A DNA stretch of 64,000 nt. Origin: DAOPYU01 sp942493245. Lineage in GTDB: Bacteria > Sumerlaeota > Sumerlaeia > UBA8349. The position numbers were made by a program, and so were the translations under genes. The notes below the pieces were generated by a model. The model saw only the letters and a program-made list of their open reading frames with translations, had not been told where the DNA came from and did no database searches. Positions 16,239 to 24,994 of the stretch are shown here, piece by piece (positions within the stretch are counted from its first letter, which is position 1; each line of letters begins with the position of its first letter). Location of the stretch: assembly GCA_942493245.1 (NCBI GenBank), contig OW818685.1, positions 5,642,001 through 5,706,000 of the forward strand. The letters run 5' to 3'.

Positions 16239-17741
16239 GTGCAGCCAGAACATACGGAATTGTTTAACAAAATGGATTCGTGGATCGAGGAACACCGGGA
16301 ACGGATGACGCAGGATCTCGTCAAACTGATCGGCTTTCAGACGGTCAGCGGGGCGAGCGACCCGGAGGAACAGAAACTGTTCCAGAACGAGCTGTCGCGG
16401 GCGTTCCTGTTTCTGCACGGTCTGGCGAAGGAAATCGGCCTGACGTGGCGCAATTTCGACGGGCGGCTGGTGACGCTGGAGTTGCCGGGCGCGGGACCGG
16501 AGGTCATCGGGTTGCCTCTGCATGTGGACGTGGTGCCGGCGGGCGAGGGGTGGCGTTTTCCCGCCTTCGGCGGCGTGATCGAGGACGGAACGCTCTATGC
16601 CCGCGGGGTGCAGGATGACAAGGGGCCGATCATCCAGACGCTTTACGCGGTCTGGGCGCTGAAGCAGTTGGGGGTGCCGCTGCGGCGCTCGATTCGCATG
16701 ATCGTGGCCTCGCAGGAGGAAACGGGCAAGTGGGACGACATCGAGATGTACCTCGAACGGGAACAGGCGCCCGATTTTTCGATCGTGTCGGATTCGGACT
16801 TTCCGATCGTGAATGGCGAAAAGGGGATGGTGGACATCCAGATAGATTTCAAATGGGGCCGGCAGGCCGCCTGTCCGGGGTCGGCTGATTTTGTCGAACT
16901 GGTGTCGGGCGAGCGGAGCAATGTGGTACCGAACCGGGCGGAGATCGTCTGGTCGGCGCAGGAGGGGCAGGTCAAGGATATTTCGGCGACCCTGACGCAC
17001 AGTCTTGAGGAGTACCTGAAACGGCGGCCCAAGGCCGATACGTTCCCCCTTCAGGCCGAAGCGGGATCGGGGAAAGAAAAGAAACTGCGGATGACCTTTC
17101 TGGGGAAGAGTTCCCACGCCAGCGCGCCGTGGGACGGCCACAACGCGGCGCTCGACGCGCTCGGGTTCCTGGCCGCAGCCCCGGGTATTCCTGAAGCGCC
17201 GTCGCGGGTGGCGCGCTTTCTGTCCGAGTCGTGCCAGGATTGTTACGGCGGCGGGTTGCGGTTGGCGCGTGAGCACGATTTCATCGGCAAGACCACGATC
17301 AGTCTCGACGTGCTGGCCCTGCGGGCGAATTCGGCCACGGCGGTGGTCAATATCCGACCGACATTCGGCTCGACACCCGACGAAGTGCTCCAGACGGTTC
17401 AGTCGGTGGTGAGCGCCTGGACGGCCCAGACGGGGATCGAGGCGACGGTGGCGTTCTCGGGCAAACCGCACGCGCCTTTGTTTGTGGACCCGGACAAGCA
17501 TCCGGAACTGATGGAGGCGCTCTCGACCGCTTTCACGCAGATCACCGGCGCCCCGGCCACGCGCCGCTCGATGGGGGGAACGACGTTTGCCAAGGCGTTC
17601 CCGAACGCGTTGAGTTTCGGTCCGGTGTTCAAGGAAGAGGAAACGCATCTGGCGCACCAGGCGGATGAATGCCTGAAGATAGACCATCTGGTGCGGAATG
17701 TGCGGATTTACGCCCTGGCGCTGGTGCAACTGGCGACGTGA
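16239..17741 (+). CDS. M20-family dipeptidase (PepV-like)
   Basis: A 500-residue zinc peptidase. Motifs: LPLHVDVVPAGEGW (first metal His and Asp), LYARGVQDDKGP (bridging Asp), SQEETGKWDD (catalytic Glu pair), a dimerisation or lid domain at about 210-380, and a late THLAHQADECLKIDHL with the last metal His. The long lid insert fits PepV/carnosinase-type dipeptidases. GTG 16239 has a GGAGGA box; the open frame further upstream crosses repeat DNA. A terminator follows at 17817-17844. Confidence 0.9.
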   Translation: MQPEHTELFNKMDSWIEEHRERMTQDLVKLIGFQTVSGASDPEEQKLFQNELSRAFLFLHGLAKEIGLTWRNFDGRLVTLELPGAGPEVIGLPLHVDVVPAGEGWRFPAFGGVIEDGTLYARGVQDDKGPIIQTLYAVWALKQLGVPLRRSIRMIVASQEETGKWDDIEMYLEREQAPDFSIVSDSDFPIVNGEKGMVDIQIDFKWGRQAACPGSADFVELVSGERSNVVPNRAEIVWSAQEGQVKDISATLTHSLEEYLKRRPKADTFPLQAEAGSGKEKKLRMTFLGKSSHASAPWDGHNAALDALGFLAAAPGIPEAPSRVARFLSESCQDCYGGGLRLAREHDFIGKTTISLDVLALRANSATAVVNIRPTFGSTPDEVLQTVQSVVSAWTAQTGIEATVAFSGKPHAPLFVDPDKHPELMEALSTAFTQITGAPATRRSMGGTTFAKAFPNALSFGPVFKEEETHLAHQADECLKIDHLVRNVRIYALALVQLAT

Positions 17742-17750
17742 CCGCAATGG

Positions 17751-17796
17751 ATGATGGGGAATGGATAATGGATAATTGACAATTGATAATGGAGAG
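17751..17796. repeat. 9-bp-period repeat (GGATAATTG flavour)
   Basis: Units such as ATGGATAAT, GGATAATTG, ACAATTGAT and AATGGAGAG. A shorter copy is at 54494-54522. It lies directly after the M20 stop codon. Confidence 0.6.
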
Positions 17797-17816
17797 TGAA
17801 ACGGAAGAGAAGGGGG

Positions 17817-17844
17817 ACGCCCGGCCGGGGAGATGGCCGGGCGT
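17817..17844 (+). terminator. Rho-independent terminator of the M20 peptidase gene
   Basis: Ten-bp perfect stem (ACGCCCGGCC at 17817-17826 with 17835-17844), an 8-base loop, then TCTGTTTTTTT. Confidence 0.85.
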
Positions 17845-17870
17845 TCTGTTTTTTTCTGGGAGGGGCGGGC

Positions 17871-17990
17871 GGATGGAATGAATGGGACTGATATGACAGA
17901 TAGGACCGATCGCACGGAGGAGTCCGATCCGGTTTGGCTGATCGGACGAATGGGGGGTTATCGGGTGGATTCGACCGACTGGACCGACAC
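17871..17990. repeat. 9-bp-period repeat (GGACCGAT flavour)
   Basis: Units such as GACTGATAT, GACAGATAG, GACCGATCG and GTCCGATCC. It lies at and just inside the 3' end of the LamG gene, so the last codons of that protein are made of this repeat. Confidence 0.55.
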
Positions 17991-20084
17991 TGGGCCTGAT
18001 CTTTCGGCAACGAGCGCAGGGGTGGCCTGTTCGAGTTTTTCGAGGCGATTGAGGAGCGTTTCGTACGCGGCGGTCAGGGCCTCGATTTGAGATTGCCGGG
18101 CGGCGAGTTGGGTCTGCAAGGTCGCGATCTGAGTTTGTTGGATCTCGATCTGGGTCTGTTGGGTGGTGAGTTGGGCGGTCAGGTCGAGGATGCGGCGTTT
18201 GGCTTCCTGGAGTACGGCGGTGTTGAACGCCGCGACTTCGATGGCGGCGATGCCGTCGGGCCGGGCCAGGCGCGGGTCGGCCTGGTGGAGTTCCTCGGAA
18301 ATGAATCCAAGTTGGCGGCGCGCTTCGGGTTCGTCGAGGTAGGGGGAGTCGTCGAGGCGATAGCCCTGTTCGAGCAGGGTCCGGCGCGCCGGAGTTTCGG
18401 GGCCGGTGAGGGTGGTGTGCGTTGGGTGGCTGGTTGGAACGGGTTCTCCGTTTGGACTGATCCATTGGCCTTCGCGGGTGTTCCGCTTGCGGTAGGCGAA
18501 TTCGACGACGCGCAGGCGGTCGAGGGTGTCCCACTCGGTGTCTGTTCGAGCGGGGGCGATGCGGGTCTTGGCGGCTCGTTTCGAGAGATTGACCCAGGTG
18601 TTGCCGTCGCAATAGGCCCCTTGGGAGACCTGAAGAAGGGCGCCCGCGGAGGCGAAACCGCCGTTGAGGGCCAGGCGGTCGAGTGAGGAGGCGCCGTCGA
18701 GCGTGGTGACCAGTTCGAGCCGGGCGGCGTTTCCGGCGCCCGCGTTGTAGAGGGTCGCAATTTCTCCTTTCGAGAGGGCGCGTTTGTACAGGCGGAATTC
18801 GTCCAGCGCGCCGTGGGCGAAGTTGTTTGCGCCGCCGTTCGTCGAGCCAATGCTGGGCGGATTGGCCGTGTAGGGATAGGCCAGCGCGCCTGCGTTGCGG
18901 GCATCGGTGTCGGTGGCGATCAGGGCGCCGTTGACATACCAGCGGAGAGTCGCGCCCCGGCGGGTGACGGTATAGAAGCGCCAGTTGCCGTCGTTCACCC
19001 CGTTGTACTGACACGAAGCGAGGGAGCCGTCGCTTCGGTAGAAACCCATTTTGAAGCTCGAAGTCCCGTAGCCGTAGAAGACAAGGCCCGGTGAAGGTTG
19101 CTGGTGGAGGACGTACTGGTTGGCGACATTGGCGTCGAGGAATTTCCACCAGAACGCCAGCGTGAAATCCTGTCCGGCTTTGGCGACCTCGTACCAGCGG
19201 TCGCCGATGTCCATGTGGTCGTCCACGCCGTCGAAAAGGAGGGCGGTTCCAACCACGCCGGGGGTGGTGTGCTGGCTGGTGTTCGGATTGCCGCCCGGGT
19301 CCAGAAAGACCTGATTGAAGTGGCCGGTCGCGTCCAGAACCGTGGGGGTGTCGGCGTTGTCGTTGAGGTTGAGGAGAAGGTGTTCGGCGTAGTTGGGCGC
19401 GTGGGCGCCTTCCCCGTAGAGAAATCCTTTGGCCCAGAGGTTTTTCGCGATTCTCGCGTCGCCGGTTGTGTCGAGGTCGCCGGTGACGCTGACTCCCCGG
19501 TCCAGGGCGAAGACTTTTGCCGCTTCGAGCCACTTGAGGGTGGCTGTGCCGGTGGCGGTGGCAAAGGAGAGTCGGGCTTCGCCGGGCGCGCCGTTCGCGC
19601 TCAGTTCCAGGTGGTTCCAGAAACGGGGTGTCCCGCTGAAGCGCCAGTTGCCGGTGATTTCGGCGGTCTGGTCGCGGCGCAGGTGGATCCGGTTGTCGGC
19701 AACGTGCTCACCCAGGGTGTAGTTGCCCGCTGCGTCGGCGGGGATGGGCAGCAGGGCGTTGAACGCGTTCGAGTGGGCGCTCTGGTGGCGCGTGGCGTTC
19801 AGGTAGAGGGGGTGATCGTCGGCGCTGAGTCCCGTGAGCAGGTTGTGGGCGTTGACGCCGGTGGTCAGAGCGGAGAGGGGAACGGGAGTCGGGGTTTCGG
19901 TGTCCTGGAAGAGCATTTTTCCGGTAGAGTCGCGGGTGATCGTGACGTGGCCGTCATAGACGCCCTGCCGTCCGATTTCGACCTGGTGGGTCTGGATGGC
20001 CCGGAGGGGCGCGATCGGCAGGAAGAGGCACAACAAAACCCAGAGGAAAGCGATTCGGGTTCGGGTGGGAAGGAACTGTTTCAT
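17958..20084 (-). CDS. Secreted LamG-domain protein with S74-like chaperone and coiled-coil C-terminus
   Basis: A 708-residue surface protein. The signal peptide (residues 1-27) is followed by a tail-fibre-like region with GNWRFSGTP, a LamG/concanavalin-like domain at about 240-420 (LLFDGVDDHMDIGDRW, WYVNGALI, GALDEFRLYKRALSKGEI), then a C-terminal segment like intramolecular chaperones of peptidase family S74 (WVNLSKRAAKTRI, LGFISEELHQ, AAFNTAVLQEAKRR). It ends in a heptad-rich coiled coil of repeated Q-T-Q-I units. S74 domains trimerise and cut themselves off fibres. Its role is probably an adhesin or glycan-binding fibre. ATG 20084 has an AGAGG box. The last codons run into a 9-bp repeat. 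Confidence 0.75.
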   Translation of the reverse strand: MKQFLPTRTRIAFLWVLLCLFLPIAPLRAIQTHQVEIGRQGVYDGHVTITRDSTGKMLFQDTETPTPVPLSALTTGVNAHNLLTGLSADDHPLYLNATRHQSAHSNAFNALLPIPADAAGNYTLGEHVADNRIHLRRDQTAEITGNWRFSGTPRFWNHLELSANGAPGEARLSFATATGTATLKWLEAAKVFALDRGVSVTGDLDTTGDARIAKNLWAKGFLYGEGAHAPNYAEHLLLNLNDNADTPTVLDATGHFNQVFLDPGGNPNTSQHTTPGVVGTALLFDGVDDHMDIGDRWYEVAKAGQDFTLAFWWKFLDANVANQYVLHQQPSPGLVFYGYGTSSFKMGFYRSDGSLASCQYNGVNDGNWRFYTVTRRGATLRWYVNGALIATDTDARNAGALAYPYTANPPSIGSTNGGANNFAHGALDEFRLYKRALSKGEIATLYNAGAGNAARLELVTTLDGASSLDRLALNGGFASAGALLQVSQGAYCDGNTWVNLSKRAAKTRIAPARTDTEWDTLDRLRVVEFAYRKRNTREGQWISPNGEPVPTSHPTHTTLTGPETPARRTLLEQGYRLDDSPYLDEPEARRQLGFISEELHQADPRLARPDGIAAIEVAAFNTAVLQEAKRRILDLTAQLTTQQTQIEIQQTQIATLQTQLAARQSQIEALTAAYETLLNRLEKLEQATPALVAERSGPVSVQSVESTR

Positions 20085-20272
20085 GGCAGGAACCTCTCTT
20101 GTGGAATGAAAAGGATCGGGAGGTCTCCCCCGAGGGCGGGTTTCGGCGGGGGACACCCGTGGCGTCCCAGCATACCGATAGCGGCGTTTGCGTCCATTCC
20201 CGCAAAGACCTCTGGGAAACATGTGAATCGGGCGTTCCGAGGCCGCCTGGTGAGAAATAGATGGATTTTACT

Positions 20273-20300
20273 TTGTGCATGGGCGAGTCTGCCCTATAAT
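20273..20300 (+). promoter_or_regulatory. Sigma70 promoter of the HDOD/CheD-CheR operon
   Basis: A consensus TATAAT at 20295-20300, with TTGTGC 16 bases upstream (20273-20278). Start near 20307, leader about 32 bases. Confidence 0.65.
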
Positions 20301-20338
20301 GCGACGGGGGTCAGGGAATTGAAAGGAGCGCAGGGTTC

Positions 20339-21880
20339 ATGAGTTTAAACGGCAGGGTTCTGGTCTTGAGCCTGGATGAGACGGTGTGTGAGGCCATTTG
20401 CGCTCCCTTGCGCGCGGAAGGGATCGAGGCGGTTCCGGTCGCGAAAGCAGCCGAGACGATCAAGCGGCTGGTGGAGGCGGATTTCGATCTGCTGATTGTA
20501 GATTCGGCTCTGAGCGCGCCCTCGGCGGTGGATTTTCTGGGGAAAGCGCGGGAATTTCTTCCCTCGACCTTGCGCGCCCTCTATGAGGCCGAAGCGTCCG
20601 AGTTGTTCGATTGGCGCGATGTGATCAATCGCGCCGAACCATCCGCTGTTTTCACCGGCGCGATAGACCTGGAGCAGGTCAAAGAACTGGTGGAACGGCG
20701 CAGAAAGATCATGTCCCCGAAAAGCGCACCTGCCGCTCCGCCCGCGCGGCCCGCCGCGCCCCAGGTGCTCAACCTGCGCCCGCTTCATGGACCCAAGGCC
20801 AGCGATGTAAAGGTTGCCAGTCTGGGGGGCGTGCCGATGTTAAGCCGGGGAGGAATGGAAGCGCCCGTCGTGGAAGAAAAGCCGGAAAGCGCCTCCCTGC
20901 ATTTTTCGGAAAGAGGCAAAGGGGAACCTTTGATCAATTCGGTGGTTGGGCCGCCTCAGTATGAGAATATGAAACTCGAGTTGGACCAGATGGCCGACGA
21001 CATGACGGCGGAAGTGGCGCGGGTTCTGGACCTGATGCTCGAGGAGCCGGATATCAAGTTGCCCATTCTGCCCCAGGTGGCCAGCGAGGTCCGCAAGTTG
21101 GTTTCTCAGGAAAACGTGTCGTTCGAGCGGCTTTCCGAGGTGGTGGCGCTCGAGCCGACCATGTCCGCCCGGATTCTCGAGGTGGCCAATTCGCCCCTGT
21201 ACGCCGGGCGCGAGGCAACGCGCAACCTGCAACAGGCGGTGTCCCGCATCGGTTTGCGCGAGACGCGCAACATTCTGTCGGCCATTTCGGCGGAGAACCT
21301 GTTCAAGGTCAACGACCGCCGCCTGGCGCTTCTGCTCACCAAACTCTGGATGCACAGCCTGGCCTGCGCCTATGCGAACGAGATCATGGCGAAGGATCTC
21401 TATATTGCGGAGAGTGGCGATTACTTCATGCTGGGGCTGCTGCACGATGTGGGCAAGTTGCTGATTCTGCAACTGATCCAACAGGGATTCGAGCGCAAGA
21501 TCTGGAACAAACGAACGATCACGGATGAATTGCTCGATGAGATTCTGACGACACGCCACAACCACCTGGGGGCGCGTCTCATCCAGAAGTGGGGTTATGA
21601 CAAGACTTTTGAAGACGTCGTGTATCTGCACGACGACAGTTACTATGTTCACGAGTACGACGAGGCGGTGGTGGTGACGTTTTTCTCGAATCAGATGACG
21701 CGGCTCATGGGTTTCAGCCTGTTGCCCTACGATCAGCAGGAGGATTTCCTGGGGCACCATGAGATCGCTCAGGCGCTCAACATGAGTCCGGATGTTCGCC
21801 AGCGGGTCGAGGTGGCGCTGCGCGAGACGGTGCGGAAAATTCAGGACAGTTACTTCCGGGGGGGCGGCGCGAAAGCGTAA
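20339..21880 (+). CDS. HDOD-domain regulator with N-terminal receiver-like domain
   Basis: A 513-residue protein. Residues 5-115 look like a response-regulator receiver (VLVLSLDETV, ADFDLLIVDSAL with D55 at the phospho-acceptor place), though the acidic pair is weak. A Pro/Ala-rich linker follows. Residues about 230-430 are an HDOD domain: LPILPQVASEVRKLV, LEPTMSARILEVANS, AVSRIGLRETRNI and FMLGLLHDVGKLL, a non-canonical HD-like site. HDOD proteins usually integrate signals for motility, cell cycle or secretion. ATG 20339 has an AAAGGAG box. It starts an operon with the CheD-CheR fusion 33 bases downstream. Confidence 0.85.
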   Translation: MSLNGRVLVLSLDETVCEAICAPLRAEGIEAVPVAKAAETIKRLVEADFDLLIVDSALSAPSAVDFLGKAREFLPSTLRALYEAEASELFDWRDVINRAEPSAVFTGAIDLEQVKELVERRRKIMSPKSAPAAPPARPAAPQVLNLRPLHGPKASDVKVASLGGVPMLSRGGMEAPVVEEKPESASLHFSERGKGEPLINSVVGPPQYENMKLELDQMADDMTAEVARVLDLMLEEPDIKLPILPQVASEVRKLVSQENVSFERLSEVVALEPTMSARILEVANSPLYAGREATRNLQQAVSRIGLRETRNILSAISAENLFKVNDRRLALLLTKLWMHSLACAYANEIMAKDLYIAESGDYFMLGLLHDVGKLLILQLIQQGFERKIWNKRTITDELLDEILTTRHNHLGARLIQKWGYDKTFEDVVYLHDDSYYVHEYDEAVVVTFFSNQMTRLMGFSLLPYDQQEDFLGHHEIAQALNMSPDVRQRVEVALRETVRKIQDSYFRGGGAKA

Positions 21881-21913
21881 CCGGGGATCTTTACTTTTAT
21901 TCGAGGTTTCTTG

Positions 21914-23050
21914 ATGCGGCGGGTACGTCTGACCATCACTTCTGAGAATTTCCGCCGTCATGACGGGGTGCGTATCCAGCAGGGCGAAACCTGGATCGGG
22001 CCGGAAGCGCAGGGGACGATTCTCAAGAGTTGCATCTGCATCGGCTTCTACCAGTCCGAGCGGCGGATCGGCGCGATCAGTCACATCACCGATTTTCACC
22101 GGCAGGGGGGGCATCATGTGACGGGCGCTCTGGATGCGCTCGAGGCCGGCTTGCGGGACCACGGTCTGAGATTTTCCGATTGCGCGTGTTTTATTCTGGG
22201 AGGGGCCACCAAGGCTCGGCATGTGTACGACGGGGTGGTGGCCGAATTGACCCGGCGCGGGATCGCTTTCGACGAACTCGATGTTCTGGGGGACTTTCAT
22301 CGGAAATTTTTATTCGAACCGGCGACCGGCGAATTGCTTCTGTATAAGAAATCGCAGGAAGAGGAGGCGGCGAATTCGCGCTCCATGTATTCTTCGGATC
22401 GTTCGTTTCAGTGTTTTCACGACCCCAAGCGGCGTCTGATAACCGGCGCGAGCCTGTTCTTCCGCAACGAGCACCTGATCGGTTTTCTCCAGAATACGAT
22501 CCTGCCCGATCTGCTGGGGCGGGGGAAACGGCTCCATGTGTGGTGCGCCGGGTGTTCGAACGGGATGGAAGTCTATTCGACGGCCATGTTGATTCTGGAG
22601 TACCTGGATCGCAAGGGCCTGACCGGGGTGGATTTTCGGATTCTGGGGACCGATATTTCCGCGGAGGCGCTCGATATTGCGCGGCAGGGCCAGTACCCGC
22701 TGAGTGAACGCGCGCAGGAGGCGTATCAGGATCTGTTCCGCAAGTACATGGAGCGTCCGGACGTCAATCAGGTTCTGGTCGGACCGCGTCTGCGGAAACA
22801 CGTGGTTTTCATCCAACGCGATATCCGCGAGGGGAGCCGTCAGCACAAGTTCGATCTCATCATCTGCGACCATGTGATGCAGTATTTTTCCGCCGATATT
22901 CAGACGGAAATGCTGGCGCCGCTGGTGCGCGCCCACATGCCCGGGAGTTTCGCCTATATCAGCAGCCCTTCGCCCATTATCCGAGAACAGATGGAACGGA
23001 CTTACCATTATCAGACTCTGAACCGGCACCTTTACCGGAGCGCCGGATAG
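21914..23050 (+). CDS. CheD-CheR fusion: chemoreceptor deamidase plus methyltransferase
   Basis: A 378-residue two-domain protein. Residues 1-150 match CheD: catalytic C40 in TILKSC, H57 in IGAISHIT at the correct 17-residue spacing, and the ILGGA strand. The threonine (T35) is one residue closer to the cysteine than in Thermotoga CheD. Residues 170-375 match the SAM-binding part of CheR: TGASLFFRNEHLI, VWCAGCSNGMEVYSTAM (motif I), ILGTDISAEALDIARQGQY and FDLIICDHVMQYF. The N-terminal helical CheR domain is missing. CheD deamidates and CheR methylates receptor glutamines/glutamates, so one protein could create and then modify the same site. ATG 21914 is preferred over TTG 21911. No receptor, CheA or CheB is in the window. 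Confidence 0.85.
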   Translation: MRRVRLTITSENFRRHDGVRIQQGETWIGPEAQGTILKSCICIGFYQSERRIGAISHITDFHRQGGHHVTGALDALEAGLRDHGLRFSDCACFILGGATKARHVYDGVVAELTRRGIAFDELDVLGDFHRKFLFEPATGELLLYKKSQEEEAANSRSMYSSDRSFQCFHDPKRRLITGASLFFRNEHLIGFLQNTILPDLLGRGKRLHVWCAGCSNGMEVYSTAMLILEYLDRKGLTGVDFRILGTDISAEALDIARQGQYPLSERAQEAYQDLFRKYMERPDVNQVLVGPRLRKHVVFIQRDIREGSRQHKFDLIICDHVMQYFSADIQTEMLAPLVRAHMPGSFAYISSPSPIIREQMERTYHYQTLNRHLYRSAG

Positions 23051-23106
23051 ACGCCCTTGTTCGGCGCGTTTCCGAACGAGTCTCGCGCAAGGATTCTTTC
23101 ACTCCC

Positions 23107-23880
23107 ATGACGAAACCCTGGTATGTTTCCGCTTTCGGCGAATACTATACCGATCTTTATCACCACCGCAACGAGTCGGACGCGTGGCTGGCCGTGGATT
23201 TTGTCCGCAACAACCCGCATCTGGGGCCGCTGATGGGGGGGCAACCGGGTCGCGTGCTGGACTTGTGCTGCGGGTCGGGACGGCACTGTCTGACCTGGCT
23301 CGAATCGGCCAGAGGCACGAATCTGGTGGGGCTGGATCTTTCTCCCAATCTGTTGTGTGAGGCGGCAGAGGCGGTCCGGCGTGCTGGCGCGCCGTTGAAA
23401 CTGGTCCGGGGGGATATGCGCCACCTGCCCTTCCGGGAGGGCGTTTTCCGGCTGGTTCTCAATCTGTTCACCAGTTTCGGGTATTTCGAGGACGACGCGC
23501 AGAATGCCGGCGTTTTCCAGGAGGTGGCACGGGTTCTGGACCGGACCGGCGGTTTCTTTCTCTTCGATCATCTCAATCCCGCTGCGTTGCGGGCCGGGCT
23601 GGTGTCCGAAAGCCGCCGCCAGATCCCTTCCGGCGCATGGGTTCGTGAAACCCGCTGGATAGACGAAGCGCGGCGGCGGGTCGAGAAACGGATCGTGTTC
23701 GAGTCGTGCGCCGAGCCGCAGACGTTGCTCGAAAGCGTTCGTTTCTACGAGCCGGAGGAAGTGGTCGCATTGGCCGATCGGGCGGGCCTGGCGCTTCTGT
23801 CCACCCACGGCGGGTTTGACGCTTCGTCCCTGACGGAACGCTCGCCTCGCGCGTTGTATGTTTTCCAGGCGCGGGAGTGA
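23107..23880 (+). CDS. Class I SAM-dependent methyltransferase
   Basis: A 257-residue protein with motif I VLDLCCGSGRH, the acidic LVGLDLS loop, and GDMRHLPF followed by LVLNLFTSFGYF. The order fits a small-molecule methyltransferase of the UbiE/Methyltransf_25 type. The substrate is unknown. ATG 23107 has an AAGGA box and is 56 bases after the CheD-CheR gene, so it is probably in that operon; whether it acts with it is open. Confidence 0.82.
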   Translation: MTKPWYVSAFGEYYTDLYHHRNESDAWLAVDFVRNNPHLGPLMGGQPGRVLDLCCGSGRHCLTWLESARGTNLVGLDLSPNLLCEAAEAVRRAGAPLKLVRGDMRHLPFREGVFRLVLNLFTSFGYFEDDAQNAGVFQEVARVLDRTGGFFLFDHLNPAALRAGLVSESRRQIPSGAWVRETRWIDEARRRVEKRIVFESCAEPQTLLESVRFYEPEEVVALADRAGLALLSTHGGFDASSLTERSPRALYVFQARE

Positions 23881-24012
23881 GGGGAGCCGGTTCGCCGAGG
23901 CCTTGTCCAAGAAGCCTTATCGTTCCCCATGGCAAAGTTTTTTTCACATTTCGAGCGAGCAATTGCCAAAAACAGCGAATAGCCCGCCTTTTCCGGGTGT
24001 TTATTCCTCTCC

Positions 24013-24136
24013 GTCATTCCCGCGAACGCGGGAACCCAGATCCGAAACAAGCCCGGTTCCAATCCCCCTTTCCTCCCAATCGTCTTCATCTTTCGCCGTT
24101 GCCGTGTCTCTGTATCCCCGCGTTCGCGGGGATGAC
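24013..24136. repeat. Composite palindromic repeat, copy 1 (GTCATTCCCGCG type)
   Basis: Starts GTCATTCCCGCGAACGCGGG and ends with the inverted form CCCCGCGTTCGCGGGGATGAC. Each end is itself a hairpin, so the 124-bp element is a two-headed palindrome like a BIME or small MITE. A second copy is at 31130-31249. Confidence 0.85.
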
Positions 24137-24209
24137 GGAGAAATGGTTTCTGTTTTCCCCGAACAGAAAAGGCAAAATAGACAATGAGGAGTTCCTGCCG
24201 TGGAATCCA

Positions 24210-24830
24210 CGCTTGACAGGATTTTACGCCCTGTGCGAATCTGACCCCGTTATGGCACACGGCCTGCCCCGTCGCTCCGGGAGTCACGGCACGTCGTGTG
24301 CGCGTGGAACTGCCGGTCTGCTGCAGCGGTGCCCGGCGAGATTTACGACTCCGGGGGGCGCCACGAGCGCCACAGAACCTCCGGAGCCTGGGGCGGTGGC
24401 GCCTCACCTGGAGGCCTCTCCCGCGCGAGGAAGATCGCGCCTCCACCGCCGGGTCGGGAACGAAAAACCGGGCGGAAGGAATTCGGTATGGTGTCCCCCG
24501 ATTCATCCCTCATGTTTCGGGGAGCGATAGCGCTTACCAGAAAGAATCTTCATTACCCCCAGAACCGTCCCGCTCATTCGGCATCCCCGCTCCCCGCGAA
24601 AACGGCGATCCAGAGGCGCTAGAACGACGAAAATCGAGAAACCCTTTCGGGGTTGGAAATACCTTGGGGCACATTCCGCAAGCTCGCTTCGATCACCTGC
24701 GACTATTCAAGGGAATCCGTTCAGTATTCAAGAAGTTTGTATCTGGGGACGGTATGTCGAACAGGGGGTTAAATTTCCCGGACATCCCGCTTGACAGGAT
24801 CTCTGGGCCTGTGCGAGTCTATCCCCGTCA
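24210..24830. repeat. Pair of diverged 43-bp direct repeats
   Basis: Copies at 24210-24252 and 24788-24830 share 34 of 43 bases, starting CGCTTGACAGGAT and including CCTGTGCGA. TTGACA followed by a GARTCT-like hexamer at about promoter spacing makes each copy look like a promoter. A second, weaker similarity (GGTGTCCCCCGATTC and GGTGTTCCCTGATTC) follows each, so a larger old duplication is possible. Confidence 0.5.
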
Positions 24831-24994
24831 GAGTACTACATTGACGGGCACCCGGAAGTTTTTCCATTCGAGGGGATTGTGTTTCCACACATCGGGCCAA
24901 CAGCCCCTGAAGGGAGGGGAGGCATGGTGTTCCCTGATTCTGATTCAATGGGCAAAATGTACCGATCATGACGTGAGACGAGGAGGCTCGAAGA

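Larger units (their letters stand above)
23881..24994. other. Low-density intergenic island, 1.1 kb
   Basis: No gene can be supported. It holds a GTCATTCCCGCG-type repeat element (24013-24136) and two diverged 43-bp direct repeats (24210-24252 and 24788-24830). The remaining sequence has short broken frames and no recognisable domain, consistent with decayed DNA. Confidence 0.6.

Noticed and set aside
19098..20342. 414-residue plus-strand ORF over the LamG gene
   Set aside because: Val/Gly-rich shadow of a gene with a clear signal peptide and LamG domain on the other strand.
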